DNA of 35,413 nt from Streptomyces albogriseolus (GTDB lineage: Bacteria > Actinomycetota > Actinomycetes > Streptomycetales > Streptomycetaceae), in assembly GCA_014650475.1 (NCBI GenBank), contig BMVA01000034.1:1-35413 (forward strand), in the 5' to 3' direction. A program made the position numbers and the translations under genes. Below are positions 23,888-31,913 of the stretch, piece after piece. The notes below the pieces were generated by a model that worked only from the letters and a program-made list of their open reading frames with translations, was not told the DNA's origin and did not search any database. Each line of letters begins with the position of its first letter. The stretch's first letter is position 1.

Positions 23888-24805
23888 TCACACCGTCCCG
23901 GTCCCGGCGGTCGCCGGCTCGGAGGTGGGGGCGGTCACGGCGGAGGATCCTTCCGTCGGGGTGGGGATGTCCGGACGCAGGCCGGCGGCGAACACGGCGA
24001 GCCGTGCCACGGGGTCGTCACCCGCCTCGAGGGCCTGCTCGACCCGGGCGACGGCCGCGCTGCCGACGACGGCGGCGTCGGCGCCGAGCCGTCCCAGCCG
24101 TTCGACGTCCGCGGCGGTGCGCACGCCGAAACCGACGGCGACGGGCACCCGCGCGGCCGGGCGCAGCGCGGCGAGGGTCCGGGCCAGCGCGTCCTGGTCG
24201 GGGGGTGCGGTGGTGCCGCTGCGGCCGTAGTGCGCGACCAGGTAGAGGTAGGCGGAGGCGTCGGCGGCGGCACGGGCGACGGCCTCGGGCCTGGAGACGG
24301 CGTAGCAGGTGGCCACGACCGGCAGGCCGGCCCGCGCGGCGGCGTCCAGGTAGGGCTCGCGCAGCCGTGGCGGCAGACCGTGCAGCAGCAGGCCGTCGCA
24401 GCCGGCGTCGGCGGCCCGGGCGGTGAAGGCGGCGAGCCCGGGGCCCTTGACGGTGTGCCCGAAGTCGGCGAGCAGCGCGATGCGCAGCCGGCGCAGGCGC
24501 GGCCGCACGGCCGCGACCGCGTCGAGGACGGCGGCGGCGGTGACGCCGGCGTCCAGGGCGCGGCGGGCCGAGCGGCGCACGACCGGTCCGTCGGTGACCG
24601 AGTCCGGGAAGGGCACGGCCAGTTCGAGGCACTCCACCCCGCTGTCGTCGAGCGCGGCGGCCACGTCGGCCAGCCGGTCCAGGGGCGGGTCACCGGCGTT
24701 GAGGAAGAGGGCGAGGCCCGGCCGTGCGTCGTCGCGCCGGGGGAAGAAGCCCGGCGTCGGGGGCACGACGGCGGCAGGGCCCGCCGGGGGCTCGGCGTGG
24801 GGCAT
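23888..24805 (-). CDS. trpA: TrpA-like indole-3-glycerol phosphate lyase (no TrpB partner)
   Basis: A 305-residue TIM barrel of the tryptophan synthase alpha family. The catalytic residues are kept: Glu61 in CLELAVPF and Asp72 in TDGPVV. The phosphate-binding VGFGVRTAADV and VVGSAAV segments are present. Loop regions differ (ADFGHTVKGPG instead of the usual MxYxNP; AHYGRSGTT instead of SRxGVTG), and the C-terminus has a Thr/Ala-rich tail. TrpA splits indole-3-glycerol phosphate into indole and glyceraldehyde 3-phosphate and normally needs TrpB for good activity; no TrpB is in the window. Plant BX1/IGL enzymes are precedents for a stand-alone version that releases indole. ATG 24805 follows AGGAGGAGCCCC. 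A repurposed barrel with another aldol-type substrate is possible. Confidence 0.8.
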   Translation of the reverse strand: MPHAEPPAGPAAVVPPTPGFFPRRDDARPGLALFLNAGDPPLDRLADVAAALDDSGVECLELAVPFPDSVTDGPVVRRSARRALDAGVTAAAVLDAVAAVRPRLRRLRIALLADFGHTVKGPGLAAFTARAADAGCDGLLLHGLPPRLREPYLDAAARAGLPVVATCYAVSRPEAVARAAADASAYLYLVAHYGRSGTTAPPDQDALARTLAALRPAARVPVAVGFGVRTAADVERLGRLGADAAVVGSAAVARVEQALEAGDDPVARLAVFAAGLRPDIPTPTEGSSAVTAPTSEPATAGTGTV

Positions 24806-24904
24806 GGGGCTCCTCCTGGCGGACGGTGAGCGGGTACGTGGGCGGCTGAGGGCGGGCTGACGGGTCGTCGGGACGGGGCCGTGGCCGGGCTGCGTGCCGG
24901 TCCG

Positions 24905-26356
24905 TCACCCCGGCTGGAGCGTGCGGGCGACCCGTTCGCGGTCGACCTTGCCCGTGCTGGTCCTGGGCAGGGGGTGCCCGGTGACGCGCACCGTGGAGGG
25001 GATCGCGGCGCGGGGCAGTCCGCGCGCCAGATGGCCGCGCAGCGCCAGCCCGTCGAGGCCGTCGGCGCCGCGGACCACGGCGTGCAGCAGCTTCCCGGCC
25101 AGCGGGTCGGGCAGGGCCAGCACGGCCGCCTCGCGCACCAGGGGGTGGGTGAGCAGGACCGCCTCGACCTCCTGCGGGTTGACGCGTACGCCGCGCACCT
25201 TGACCTGGAAGTCGGTGCGGCCCCGGAGGGTGCAGGTGCCGTCGGCGGCGCGGTGCACCAGGTCGCCGCTGCGGAAGTAGCGCCGGCCGGGCAGGCCCCG
25301 CGGGTGGGGGGCGAAGGCCGTGCCGGCGGAGGCGCCGAGGTAGCCCTCGCTCTGGAACGGGGTGGCGACGTACAGCTCGCCGCGGCCCTCGCCCTCGACG
25401 ACGGAGCCGTCCTCGGCGACGACCAGGGCGTGCACCCCGGGCAGCGGCCGGCCGATGGGCAGCGGGCCGGGGCCGGCGTCCCGGTCCGGGTCGATCTCGT
25501 GCAGGAAGCTGTCGTTGGTCTCGGTGCAGCCGTAGACGTTGTGCAGGCGGGCCGCGGGCAGCAGCGGGGGCAGCGCGGCCAGCACGGGCGAGGGAAGGGC
25601 GTCGCCGGTGGTGAGGGCGTGCCGCACGGCGGGCAGCGCGCGTCCGGCGGCGCCGTCCGCGAGCAGCCGGTAGAACAGGGGCACCGCCTGGACGACCTCC
25701 ACCCGGTGCCGGTGGAGCAGGTCGAAGAGATGGGCGCCGCGCGCCGCCCGGCCGGGGTCGGCGAGCACCACCCGGCCGCCGCGGGCGAGCGTGGTCCACA
25801 CGTCCAGCAGGCACAGGTCGAAGTTGAGGGGCGCGTGGTTGAGGACCGGGGTGTCCTCGGTGATGCCGAAGGCGTCCGCCGCCCAGCCGGTGAAGCGGTC
25901 GACCGCCGCCGCGGGCAGCGGGACCGCCTTGGGCACGCCGGTGGAACCGGACGTCGTCAGGATGAAGGCGGTGCCGTCCCGGCGGTCGACACGGGCGGGG
26001 GCGCGGGGCTCCGCGGTGGCGGTGTCGTCGTCCCGCGCGGTCAGCAGCACGGGGACGCCGGCCGCGTCGGTGAGCCGGGCGCGGACGTCCTGCCCGAGGG
26101 TGGGCGAGGGCAGCAGCACCGGCCGGCGTTCCAGCAGGCAGGCGAGCACCAGGGCGACGGTGGCGGGCGACTTGACGGCGAGGACGCCGACGGGTTCGCC
26201 GGGGGCGAGGCCGAGGTCCGCGACGCGCCCGCGCTGGGCGGTGGCGCGGGCGAGGAGCGTCCCGTAGGTGACCTCCTCGCAGTCCCCGGTCAGTGCCACG
26301 GCGTCCGGCCGGCGCCGGGCCTGTGCCAGGAAGCCGTCCACCAGCGTGGCGCTCAT
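24905..26356 (-). CDS. Standalone adenylating enzyme (aminoacyl-AMP ligase type)
   Basis: A 483-residue ANL-superfamily enzyme without an attached carrier domain. Core motifs: LTTSGSTGVPKAV (A3, P-loop), HAPLNFDLCLLD (A4) with Asp180 where amino-acid-activating domains bind the alpha-amino group, NVYGCTETND (A5), YFRSGD (A7), GRTDFQVKVRGVRVNPQEVE (A8), and Lys470 in PRTSTGKVDRE (A10). The NHAPLxFDL signature and length match standalone prolyl-AMP-ligase-like enzymes such as PltF. It would activate an amino acid with ATP and load it on a carrier protein encoded elsewhere, or on one of the synthase ACPs. ATG 26356 gives the normal family start; the frame extends 58 codons upstream through a terminator hairpin and does not look coding. 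First gene of the trpF/trpA operon. Confidence 0.85.
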   Translation of the reverse strand: MSATLVDGFLAQARRRPDAVALTGDCEEVTYGTLLARATAQRGRVADLGLAPGEPVGVLAVKSPATVALVLACLLERRPVLLPSPTLGQDVRARLTDAAGVPVLLTARDDDTATAEPRAPARVDRRDGTAFILTTSGSTGVPKAVPLPAAAVDRFTGWAADAFGITEDTPVLNHAPLNFDLCLLDVWTTLARGGRVVLADPGRAARGAHLFDLLHRHRVEVVQAVPLFYRLLADGAAGRALPAVRHALTTGDALPSPVLAALPPLLPAARLHNVYGCTETNDSFLHEIDPDRDAGPGPLPIGRPLPGVHALVVAEDGSVVEGEGRGELYVATPFQSEGYLGASAGTAFAPHPRGLPGRRYFRSGDLVHRAADGTCTLRGRTDFQVKVRGVRVNPQEVEAVLLTHPLVREAAVLALPDPLAGKLLHAVVRGADGLDGLALRGHLARGLPRAAIPSTVRVTGHPLPRTSTGKVDRERVARTLQPG

Positions 26357-26499
26357 GCGCTGCCCCCCTGCCGTCGTCGTCGCCGGGTCACGCCTCGTCC
26401 CGCCCGGTGCGGGAGGCGTCGTCCGCCTCGATGCTCGGGCCGGCCCCTGGAGCGGCGTTCGAGCCGCGGTGCAGGCGGCGGGCCGGGCCCGGACAGGAC

Positions 26500-26536
26500 G
26501 GTGCCGTGGACACAGGGGGGATGTGTCCACGGCACC
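26500..26536. terminator. Strong hairpin terminator after the hydrolase gene
   Basis: GGTGCCGTGGACACA (26500-26514) pairs perfectly over 15 bp with 26522-26536 around a seven-base G-rich loop. It starts 22 bases past the hydrolase stop on the - strand and separates that transcript from the adenylating-enzyme operon. The rest of 26357-26557 shows no gene. Confidence 0.8.
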
Positions 26537-26557
26537 TGGGAGGGGGGTCGGGTGGTC

Positions 26558-27601
26558 TCAGCCGGCGCCGTCCACGCGGCGCTCGACCCATTCCTGGGCG
26601 CGGTCGTACCACTGGGAGGTGGTGCGGTGCAGGTTGAGCACATGGCCGGTGCGCGGCACGGCGATGGCCTCCAGCCGGGCCTTCGGCCCGTACAGCGGGG
26701 CCGCGGAGGCCCGCAGCGCCGCGGAGCTGGAGCAGTCGCTGCCCGAGCCGCCGCAGATGAGCCGGTCGTTCTGGCCGACGACGACCAGCACGGGGACGGT
26801 GATGCGCCGGTTGAGCGCGACGTCCCCGTAGCCGGGGTCGGCCGGGTACACGTCCGGCTCGGGATGCAGCTCGTCGTGCAGCACCACGCGGGGGTCGGCC
26901 GTGCTGTGGTCGTAGAACCAGGCCGCCTTCCCGCCCGGCGCGAGCGCCACATAGCCGTCGTCCAGCCCGCGCCGGGCGAGCAGCGGATGCCCGGAGGCGG
27001 TCCGGTAGAGCGCGCCCATCTGCTCGAAGGCGCCCTCGTCGGGCGGCGCCCCCTCACCGGTCAGGATCAGTCCCTGGACCGCGCCGGGGTACCGGGCGGC
27101 CACCATCCGGGCCACGGTGGCGCCGAAGGAGTTGCCGGTCAGGACCACCTTGCGGTGGCCGCGTTCGCGCAGCACCCGGGTCAGGTGCAGCACGACCTTC
27201 TCATGGGTGTCGTCGGTGAAGCGGGAGCTGTGCGGGGCCGAACTGCGGCCGGTGCCCAGCCGGTCCACGGCCAGGGCGGCGTGGCCGGCGCGGGCGGCGG
27301 CCTCGGCGTAGGAGGGACTGCGGGCGTCCGACCGGATCGTCCAGTACGTGTGGTCGTAGGTCCCGCCGTGCAGCAGGAGCTGGGCGGTTCTGGCGCGCCG
27401 CCCGAGCGGTTCGCACAGGGTGCCCGCGATGCGCTGCGTGCCGTGGGCGTCCGGGCCGAGGGGGATCTGGGCGGAGAAGGGCGCGCAGCGGACGGGGGCG
27501 GGGGCGCGGGGGCCCTCCGCCGCCGCTGCGGGAAGGGTGGTCAGCGCGAGCGCGGCCGCTGAGGCCACGGTGGTCAGCCTGGCTCGAAGGCGCAGAGGCA
27601 T
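26558..27601 (-). CDS. Secreted alpha/beta hydrolase
   Basis: A 347-residue protein with a Sec signal peptide: basic RLRAR, a hydrophobic VASAAALALTTL stretch and an Ala-rich cleavage region near residue 28. The mature part has the alpha/beta-hydrolase fold: LLLHGGTYDHTYW (oxyanion region), nucleophile Ser158 in LTGNSFGATVARM, Asp in VVVGQNDRLICGG and His in PRTGHVLNLH. It is probably an esterase, lipase or amidase acting outside the membrane. It lies 35 bp downstream of the ABC permease in the same direction, so it may act on the exported product, for example by removing an acyl or protecting group. That role is a guess; the enzyme class and secretion are well supported. ATG 27601 places the signal peptide at the very N-terminus. 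Confidence 0.88.
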   Translation of the reverse strand: MPLRLRARLTTVASAAALALTTLPAAAAEGPRAPAPVRCAPFSAQIPLGPDAHGTQRIAGTLCEPLGRRARTAQLLLHGGTYDHTYWTIRSDARSPSYAEAAARAGHAALAVDRLGTGRSSAPHSSRFTDDTHEKVVLHLTRVLRERGHRKVVLTGNSFGATVARMVAARYPGAVQGLILTGEGAPPDEGAFEQMGALYRTASGHPLLARRGLDDGYVALAPGGKAAWFYDHSTADPRVVLHDELHPEPDVYPADPGYGDVALNRRITVPVLVVVGQNDRLICGGSGSDCSSSAALRASAAPLYGPKARLEAIAVPRTGHVLNLHRTTSQWYDRAQEWVERRVDGAG

Positions 27602-27636
27602 GGGGTCGTCTCCGCAGGTGGGGGGTGGGAGGGGGG

Positions 27637-28464
27637 TCAGCCGGTCAGGGTGCGGAACCGGCGTACGGACAGCGGGAAGAAGACGGCGAAGATGACGGCC
27701 GGCCACACCACGGCCATGAGGGTGGCGTGCTGCGCGATCCAGGAGTCGCCGCCCCAGCCGGGGTTGCCGAACAGTTCCCTGCTCGCGGCGACGGTCGAGG
27801 ACAGCGGGTTCCACTCGGCGATGGTCCCCAGCCAGCCCGGCATCGTGGACGGGGCGACGAAGGCGCTGGTGAGGAAGCCGACCGGGAACTCCAGGGTCTG
27901 CACCAGGGTGATGCCCTCCGGTCCCTTCATCAGCAGGCCGAAGTAGATGCCCATCCAGGTCAGCGCGAACCGCAGCAGCAGGAGCAGGCCGACGGCGAAC
28001 ACGGTGTCGGCGACGCTGCCGTGGGCCTCCCAGCCGACGGCGAGACCGACGGCGAAGAGCACGGCCAGGGCGAGGACCGAGTTGAGCATGTCGGTGACGC
28101 ACCGGCCGACCAGCACGGCGGAGGGCGCCATCGGCATGGAGCGGAAGCGGGAGGTGACGCCGCGGTTCTTGTCGGCGGAGACGGCGGTGACGGTCTCGCC
28201 CATGCCGAACACCATGGTCATCACGAACATGCCCGGGATGAGGAACTCCCGGTAGTTGCCCCCTCCGGGCACCTCCATGGCGCCGCCGAAGAAGTAGCCG
28301 AACATCAGCACCATCATCACGGGGAACAGCAGTCCGCCGATGACCGTGCCGGGTTCGCGGGACCAGTGCGTCAGGCCGCGCAGGGTGACGGTCCAGCCGT
28401 CGGCCAGCGCCCAGCGCAGCCGCCCGAAGGGGCCGCGGGGCAGGTCGGGGATCGCGACGCTCAT
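27637..28464 (-). CDS. ABC-2 type exporter permease (DrrB-like)
   Basis: A 275-residue membrane protein with about six hydrophobic segments (GTVIGGLLFPVMMVLMFGYF; FLIPGMFVMTMVFGMGETV; MLNSVLALAVLFAVGLAVG; VFAVGLLLLLRFALTWMGI; TLEFPVGFLTSAFVAPSTMPG; LMAVVWPAVIFAVFFPL). The order and the segment DKNRGVTSRFRSMPMAPSAV are typical of DrrB-family drug exporters. It forms the membrane channel with the ATPase encoded just upstream. Its ATG at 28464 overlaps the ATPase stop (ATGA), so the two are translationally coupled. It probably exports the cluster product or gives self-resistance. Confidence 0.9.
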   Translation of the reverse strand: MSVAIPDLPRGPFGRLRWALADGWTVTLRGLTHWSREPGTVIGGLLFPVMMVLMFGYFFGGAMEVPGGGNYREFLIPGMFVMTMVFGMGETVTAVSADKNRGVTSRFRSMPMAPSAVLVGRCVTDMLNSVLALAVLFAVGLAVGWEAHGSVADTVFAVGLLLLLRFALTWMGIYFGLLMKGPEGITLVQTLEFPVGFLTSAFVAPSTMPGWLGTIAEWNPLSSTVAASRELFGNPGWGGDSWIAQHATLMAVVWPAVIFAVFFPLSVRRFRTLTG

Positions 28465-29474
28465 GCCGCTGCGCCCTCCGTCTTCTTCTCGTCGCTGGTG
28501 TGCGGTTCGGGGTGTTCCGCCGAGGCTCCCGGGGCGGAACCGGTCAGGTGCAGGAAGACCTCGTCGAGGGTGGGCCGGCGCAGCGCGATGTCCTCGGCCG
28601 CGATGCCCGCGGTGTCCAGGACGCGGACCACGTCGGCGAGGGCGGCGGCCCGGTCGCGCACCGGCACGGAGATCTGCCGGGTGTCCTCGTCGGTGACGAC
28701 CTCCCCGGCGGCGACCGGGGCGAGCACCCCGCCGGCCGCCCTCAGGTCGCCGGCGCGGCGCACCACCACGTCCACCCGGTCGCCGCCGATACGGCGCTTC
28801 AGCTCGTCGGGGGTTCCCTCGGCGATGACCCGTCCGGTGTCGATGACGGAGATCCGGTCGGCGAGCTGGTCGGCCTCCTCGAGGTACTGCGTGGTGAGCA
28901 GCACGGTGGTGCCGCCGTCGACGAGGGCGCGGACGGCGTCCCAGACCTCGTTGCGGCTGCGCGGGTCCAGACCGGTGGTCGGCTCGTCCAGGAAGAGCAC
29001 CGGCGGCGCGAGCACCATGCCGGCCGCGAGGTCCAGACGGCGGCGCATGCCCCCGGAGTACGCCTTGACCGGCTTGCTGCCGGTGTCGGTCAGCCGGAAC
29101 CGCTCCAGCAGTTCGTCCGCGCGGCGCCGGGCCGCGGCCGGGGACAGGTGGTAGAGCCTGCCGAACATGACCAGGTTCTGCCGCCCGCTGAGGACCTCGT
29201 CGACGGCGGCGTGCTGGCCGACGAGCCCGATCCGGTAGCGGACCTGCGCGGCCTGGCGGGCGACGTCGAAGCCGGCGACCTCGGCCCGGCCGCCGTCGGC
29301 GCGCAGCAGGGTGGACAGGATGCCCACGGTGGTGGTCTTGCCGGCGCCGTTGGGTCCGAGCAGGCCGCACACCGAGCCCTCGGGCACGACGAGGTCGAGT
29401 CCGTCGAGCACGGTGGCCTTCCCGTAGCGTTTGCGGAGCCCTTCGGCGACCACGGCCGACTTGCTCGATTCCAC
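28461..29474 (-). CDS. ABC exporter ATP-binding protein (DrrA-like)
   Basis: A 337-residue ATPase with Walker A GPNGAGKT (residues 40-47), Q-loop IGLVGQHAAVDE, signature YSGGMRRRLDLA, Walker B VLFLDEPTTGLD and H-loop LLTTQYLEEADQLADRI. A C-terminal extension of about 100 residues, ending near TLDEVFLHLTG, is typical of DrrA-type drug-resistance ATPases. GTG 29474 is chosen for the AAGGAAG site just upstream; the same frame stays open far upstream as a shadow of the E1 genes. It powers the permease encoded next. A 65-bp gap with a hairpin separates it from the E1-beta gene. Confidence 0.93.
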   Translation of the reverse strand: MESSKSAVVAEGLRKRYGKATVLDGLDLVVPEGSVCGLLGPNGAGKTTTVGILSTLLRADGGRAEVAGFDVARQAAQVRYRIGLVGQHAAVDEVLSGRQNLVMFGRLYHLSPAAARRRADELLERFRLTDTGSKPVKAYSGGMRRRLDLAAGMVLAPPVLFLDEPTTGLDPRSRNEVWDAVRALVDGGTTVLLTTQYLEEADQLADRISVIDTGRVIAEGTPDELKRRIGGDRVDVVVRRAGDLRAAGGVLAPVAAGEVVTDEDTRQISVPVRDRAAALADVVRVLDTAGIAAEDIALRRPTLDEVFLHLTGSAPGASAEHPEPHTSDEKKTEGAAA

Positions 29475-29497
29475 GTGTCTTCCTTTCGTCGTGGGAC

Positions 29498-29521
29498 AAC
29501 CGGCCGCCGGGCGGCCCGGTT
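29498..29521. terminator. Hairpin between the E1-beta and ABC genes
   Basis: AACCGG at 29498-29503 pairs with CCGGTT at 29516-29521, extended inward by GCCGCC-type pairing with one bulge. It lies about 20 bases past the E1-beta stop on the - strand. A direct repeat of CCGGTTCAG follows. It may attenuate read-through into the exporter genes. Confidence 0.4.
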
Positions 29522-29539
29522 CAGGCCGGGCGGTCCGGT

Positions 29540-30577
29540 TCAGTAGGGCCCGATGAACCCGGCGTCCACACCGGCCAGGGCGGGCACGGCGGACCGGTCG
29601 CCGCCGACCAGCTCCAGACAGGCGTCGGCGATCTTCTGCGCGCCGGGGTGGAACGCCTCCTCCAGCGGCCAGGACACCGGCGCCGGACAGTCCGGGGGCG
29701 TCACCCGGCGGACCGGGGCGCGCAGCGCATGAGGGACGTGCTCGGCGATGACGGCGGCGACCTCGGCGGAGAAGCCGTAGCGGGCCCAGCTGGTGTCGGC
29801 GATCACGACCCGGCCGGTGCGGGCGGCGGAGGAGCAGATGACGTCCTCGTCGAGCGGCCGGACGCTGCGCACGTCGACCACCTCCACGTCGACGCCCTGG
29901 CCGGCCAGCAGCTCGGCGGCCCGCAGCGCCTCGTGGACCATGAGCGAGGCGGCCACCACGGTGACGTCGGCGCCGGGGCGCGCGACGCGGCCCTTGCCGA
30001 ACGGCACCGTGTACGGCTCCTCGGGGACCTCGCCCTCGGTGGCGTACAGCGACCGGTTCTCCATCAGCACCACGGGCGTGTCGGCGCGCAGGGCGGAGAT
30101 CAGCAGGCCCTTGGCGTCCGCGGGCGAGGCGGGCGCGGCCACGTACAGGCCGGGGAAGTGGCCGAACACGGAGTGCAGGCTCTGCGAGTGGGTGGCGCCC
30201 TGACCCCAGCCACGGCCGACGACACCGCGCATGACGACGGGCACCCCGCCCTGGTCGCCGTACATGTAGCGCCACTTGGACCCCAGGTTGATCAGCGCGT
30301 CCATGGCCAGGAACATGAAGTCGGCGCGGGTGTGCACCACCAGCGGCCGCAGTCCCTGGTCGGCGGCGCCGATGCAGATCCCGGCCACGGCGTTCTCGCT
30401 GTTGGGGGTGTCGACGACCCGGGCGGCGCCGAAACGCTCGTAGGCCGCGCGGGTGGTGCCGTAGGAGCCCTTGGCGTCGTCGACGTTCTGTCCCACGACG
30501 ACGACGGCAGGGTCCGCCTCCATGCACTGCACGGTGGCCTCGGCGATCGCCTGCCAGTACGTGAGCGTCCGTCCCAT
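29540..30577 (-). CDS. TPP-dependent 2-oxoacid dehydrogenase E1, beta subunit
   Basis: A 345-residue transketolase-like pyrimidine-binding plus C-terminal domain protein of the PdhB/AcoB family. Seen: VVDTPNSENAVAGICIGAA with the Glu that activates the thiamine ring, RADFMFLAMDALINLGSKWRY, GWGQGATHSQSLHSVFGHFPGLYVAAP, and the C-terminal DVEVVDVRSVRPLDED. With the alpha subunit it decarboxylates a 2-oxoacid to a TPP-bound acyl anion. No E2 (lipoyl acyltransferase) or E3 gene is in the window, so it either borrows the cellular E2/E3 or works as a carboligase or decarboxylase. ATG 30577 follows AGGAGAAC; the gap to the alpha gene is 29 bp. Confidence 0.9.
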   Translation of the reverse strand: MGRTLTYWQAIAEATVQCMEADPAVVVVGQNVDDAKGSYGTTRAAYERFGAARVVDTPNSENAVAGICIGAADQGLRPLVVHTRADFMFLAMDALINLGSKWRYMYGDQGGVPVVMRGVVGRGWGQGATHSQSLHSVFGHFPGLYVAAPASPADAKGLLISALRADTPVVLMENRSLYATEGEVPEEPYTVPFGKGRVARPGADVTVVAASLMVHEALRAAELLAGQGVDVEVVDVRSVRPLDEDVICSSAARTGRVVIADTSWARYGFSAEVAAVIAEHVPHALRAPVRRVTPPDCPAPVSWPLEEAFHPGAQKIADACLELVGGDRSAVPALAGVDAGFIGPY

Positions 30578-30606
30578 CGGGTGTTCTCCTGTCAGCTCTC
30601 GCGTGG

Positions 30607-31614
30607 TCAGCTCGCGTGGACGGGGCTGCCGTAGGCGCCGTCGGTGAGGCGGTCGACGGCGGGGAAGGGCGCGGCCTTGGCCGCGGCGACCGCGAGGCGC
30701 GTCTCGTCGCGGAACTCCTCGTCCCAGGCCGCGAGCCGCTCCTCGACATCGGGCGCACCCGGGCGCAGGGCGTCCGCGGCCCGGCGCACCGGGCAGCGCT
30801 CCAGCCAGCTCTCGACCTCCTCGCGGGGGCGGTCGACGCCGGTGTCGTGGCCGGGTCCCACATGCTCGCGCCAGCGGTAGGTGTCCAGCTCCAGGAAGGC
30901 GGGACCCTGTCCGGCGCGGCAGGCCGCGACGGCCCGGCGGGCGGCGGCGTGCACCGCGGCGACGTCGTTGCCGTCGACCCGCTCGGCGGTGATGCCGAAC
31001 GCGCGGGCGCGGGCGGTGACGGAGCCGTCCGCCGGCTGGCGGGCGGCGATCGGCGAGGAGATCGAGTAGGCGTTGTTCTCGCAGACGTAGACGACCGGGG
31101 CGCGGTGCACGGCGGCGAAGTTCAGCGACTCGTGGAAGACGCCCTCCTCGGCGGCGCCGTCCCCGAAGAACGTCACGACGACCTGCCGGGAGCCCTGCCG
31201 GCGCAGCGCCCAGGCGGCGCCGGTCGCCACCGAGATCATCTCGCCTAGGATCGCGGCGGACCCGGCGAAGCCCGCGGCCCGGTCGGTCAGATGCACGGAG
31301 CCGCCGCGTCCGCGGGCGCAGCCGGTCTCCTTGCCGTACAGCTCGGCGACCATCGCGGGCAGGTCGCCGCCCTTGGCGAGATAGGCGGCGTGGCTGCGGT
31401 GGCCGGTGTAGACGAGGTCGTCCTCGCGCAGCGCGGCGCACACCCCGACGGCGGCGGCCTCCTGGCCGACGGAGAAGTGCACGGGGGTGCGCATCTCCTG
31501 CTCGTCGCGGTACAGGTCGGCGAGTTCCTCCTCGACGCAGCGGATGCGCACCATGTCCCGGAGCAGGGCGGCCGGATCCGCCACCGCTTCCTCCGGTGTG
31601 TTCGAGGTCGGCAC
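30607..31614 (-). CDS. TPP-dependent 2-oxoacid dehydrogenase E1, alpha subunit
   Basis: A 335-residue protein of the PdhA/AcoA family. The TPP-binding motif runs from GDG (151-153) to NN (180-181), with the usual spacing. Also seen: HFSVGQEAAAVGVCAAL, VYTGHRSHAAYLAKGGD and GRGGSVHLTDRAAGF. Length and motifs are closest to acetoin- or pyruvate-dehydrogenase E1-alpha types. It forms an alpha2beta2 E1 with the next gene and may supply an unusual acyl starter or perform an acyloin condensation for the pathway. GTG 31614 is preceded by GGAGGTGA. It is the first gene of the - strand block and is divergent from the EryCII-like gene. Confidence 0.9.
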   Translation of the reverse strand: MPTSNTPEEAVADPAALLRDMVRIRCVEEELADLYRDEQEMRTPVHFSVGQEAAAVGVCAALREDDLVYTGHRSHAAYLAKGGDLPAMVAELYGKETGCARGRGGSVHLTDRAAGFAGSAAILGEMISVATGAAWALRRQGSRQVVVTFFGDGAAEEGVFHESLNFAAVHRAPVVYVCENNAYSISSPIAARQPADGSVTARARAFGITAERVDGNDVAAVHAAARRAVAACRAGQGPAFLELDTYRWREHVGPGHDTGVDRPREEVESWLERCPVRRAADALRPGAPDVEERLAAWDEEFRDETRLAVAAAKAAPFPAVDRLTDGAYGSPVHAS

Positions 31615-31913
31615 GGCCTTCGGTCACCTCCGCAGCTCGGGCAGCCGGTCAACGGCATGGGGCTTGTGGGGCCGATGGTCGTGGGGGCGGGTGGAGCGGC
31701 AGTGGAGCGTGGGCGGACCGGCGACCGGCGGACCGGCGGACCGGCGGGGTGCGGGGGCGGGGGTGACCTGGGCGGGCTGGGCTAGCCGGTCGAGCCGCCT
31801 GCGGCCGCTCGACGGGGGCCGCACGCGCTGCCCGCGGGCGGCTCGACCGGGGCTCCGCCGTCGCGGCCTAGCCTGCGCCTGCCACGCAGGCCACGAGCAG
31901 AGAGGTGCCGTCC
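31615..31913. promoter_or_regulatory. Divergent intergenic region with tandem and nested inverted repeats
   Basis: A 299-bp gap holding promoters for the E1 operon (-) and the EryCII-like gene (+). About 31712-31748 is a run of near-identical GACCGGCG units. A perfect 14-bp inverted repeat joins 31786-31799 (CCGGTCGAGCCGCC) with 31837-31850, enclosing a hairpin of 31800-31806 with 31817-31823. A third hairpin (GCCTGCG 31871-31877 with 31885-31891) sits just before the ribosome binding site of the EryCII-like gene. I see no confident promoter boxes. Confidence 0.5.

Noticed and set aside
24905-26530. Longer N-terminus for the adenylating enzyme starting at 26530
   Set aside because: The extra 58 codons cross a 15-bp terminator hairpin and are Arg/Pro/Thr-rich; the family start fits ATG 26356.
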